Below are positions 5,555-5,632 of a stretch of DNA of 5,632 bases, piece after piece. Numbering within the stretch: the first letter of the stretch is position 1; the number at the start of each line of letters is the position of its first letter. A model generated the notes under the pieces. It saw only the letters and a list, made by a program, of their open reading frames with translations. It was not told the DNA's origin and did no database searches. The stretch is from an uncultured Burkholderiales bacterium (GTDB lineage Bacteria; Pseudomonadota; Gammaproteobacteria; Burkholderiales; Burkholderiaceae_C), in NCBI GenBank assembly GCA_903887655.1, contig CAISQQ010000265.1:1-5632 (forward strand). Direction: 5' to 3'. The position numbers and the translations under genes are program-made.

Positions 5555-5581
5555 ATTTTAAGTGTTGGGTCATGGGCTCAA
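5555..5581 (-). promoter_or_regulatory. Weak sigma-70-like promoter candidate for hemB
   Basis: On the minus strand, TTGAGC (5576-5581) and TAAAAT (5555-5560) are separated by 15 bases in an AT-rich stretch. Each box keeps four or five consensus bases, but the spacing is shorter than the ideal 17. Transcription would begin near 5548, giving a leader of roughly 45 bases. If the gene at the right edge is on the same strand, hemB could also be read from further upstream. Confidence 0.3.
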
Positions 5582-5605
5582 ACACGCATGGGCTTGGCCA
5601 GGCAT

Positions 5606-5632
5606 TCAATCGATGTCAAAATCAGGCCAGGA
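5606..5632 (-). CDS. Possible last codons of an unidentified gene upstream of hemB
   Basis: From the right edge the minus strand reads eight codons, SWPDFDID, then TGA at 5608-5606. This could be the acidic C-terminus of a gene lying before hemB on the same strand, 103 bases from its start. In several betaproteobacteria engB/ysxC lies there, but eight residues cannot identify it, and a chance open frame of this length is common. An alternative is a plus-strand start at ATG 5613 (MSKSGQ). Confidence 0.15.
   Translation of the reverse strand, partial: SWPDFDID

Noticed and set aside
5596..5631. Direct repeat GGCCAGG at 5596-5602 and 5625-5631
   Set aside because: Seven bases repeated once at 29-base spacing is weak, and one copy may lie in coding sequence of a neighbouring gene.

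Overview
The window looks like ordinary chromosome from a betaproteobacterium, most likely order Burkholderiales and of moderate GC content. The reasons are the adjacent metX-metW pair, a KdsC/LptC pair of the betaproteobacterial type, a small RRM RNA-binding protein with a long glycine tail, and a HemB of the magnesium type. I cannot name a genus. I see no tRNA, rRNA, CRISPR array, insertion sequence, integrase or phage gene.

Layout. Bases 2-1125 (+) hold the 3' part of kdsC and the whole of lptC, overlapping by ATGA; both serve lipopolysaccharide synthesis or export. A perfect hairpin at the lptC stop codon ends this unit. It also forms a textbook terminator for the convergent RRM gene (1154-1567, -). 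Bases 1568-1938 carry no convincing gene. They hold the RRM gene's 5' region, a 12-bp palindrome and, just before metX, a compact set of inverted repeats that could fold as a branched RNA. Bases 1939-4396 (+) hold metX, metW and a dienelactone-hydrolase-family gene with gaps of 14 and 17 bases, probably one transcript. A nested inverted-repeat region (4398-4489) separates this unit from the convergent hemB (4498-5502, -). The last 130 bases are the hemB upstream region and possibly the last codons of another minus-strand gene.

How the genes work together. KdsC makes free KDO for the LPS inner core and LptC helps carry finished LPS across the periplasm. MetX and MetW act together at the homoserine-acylation step of methionine synthesis. 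HemB makes porphobilinogen for haem. The RRM protein and the hydrolase have no pathway that can be read from the sequence.

No clearly new biological system is visible. The observations most worth following are the structured metX leader, the absence of lptA/lptB after lptC, and the competing inverted repeats between the hydrolase gene and hemB.
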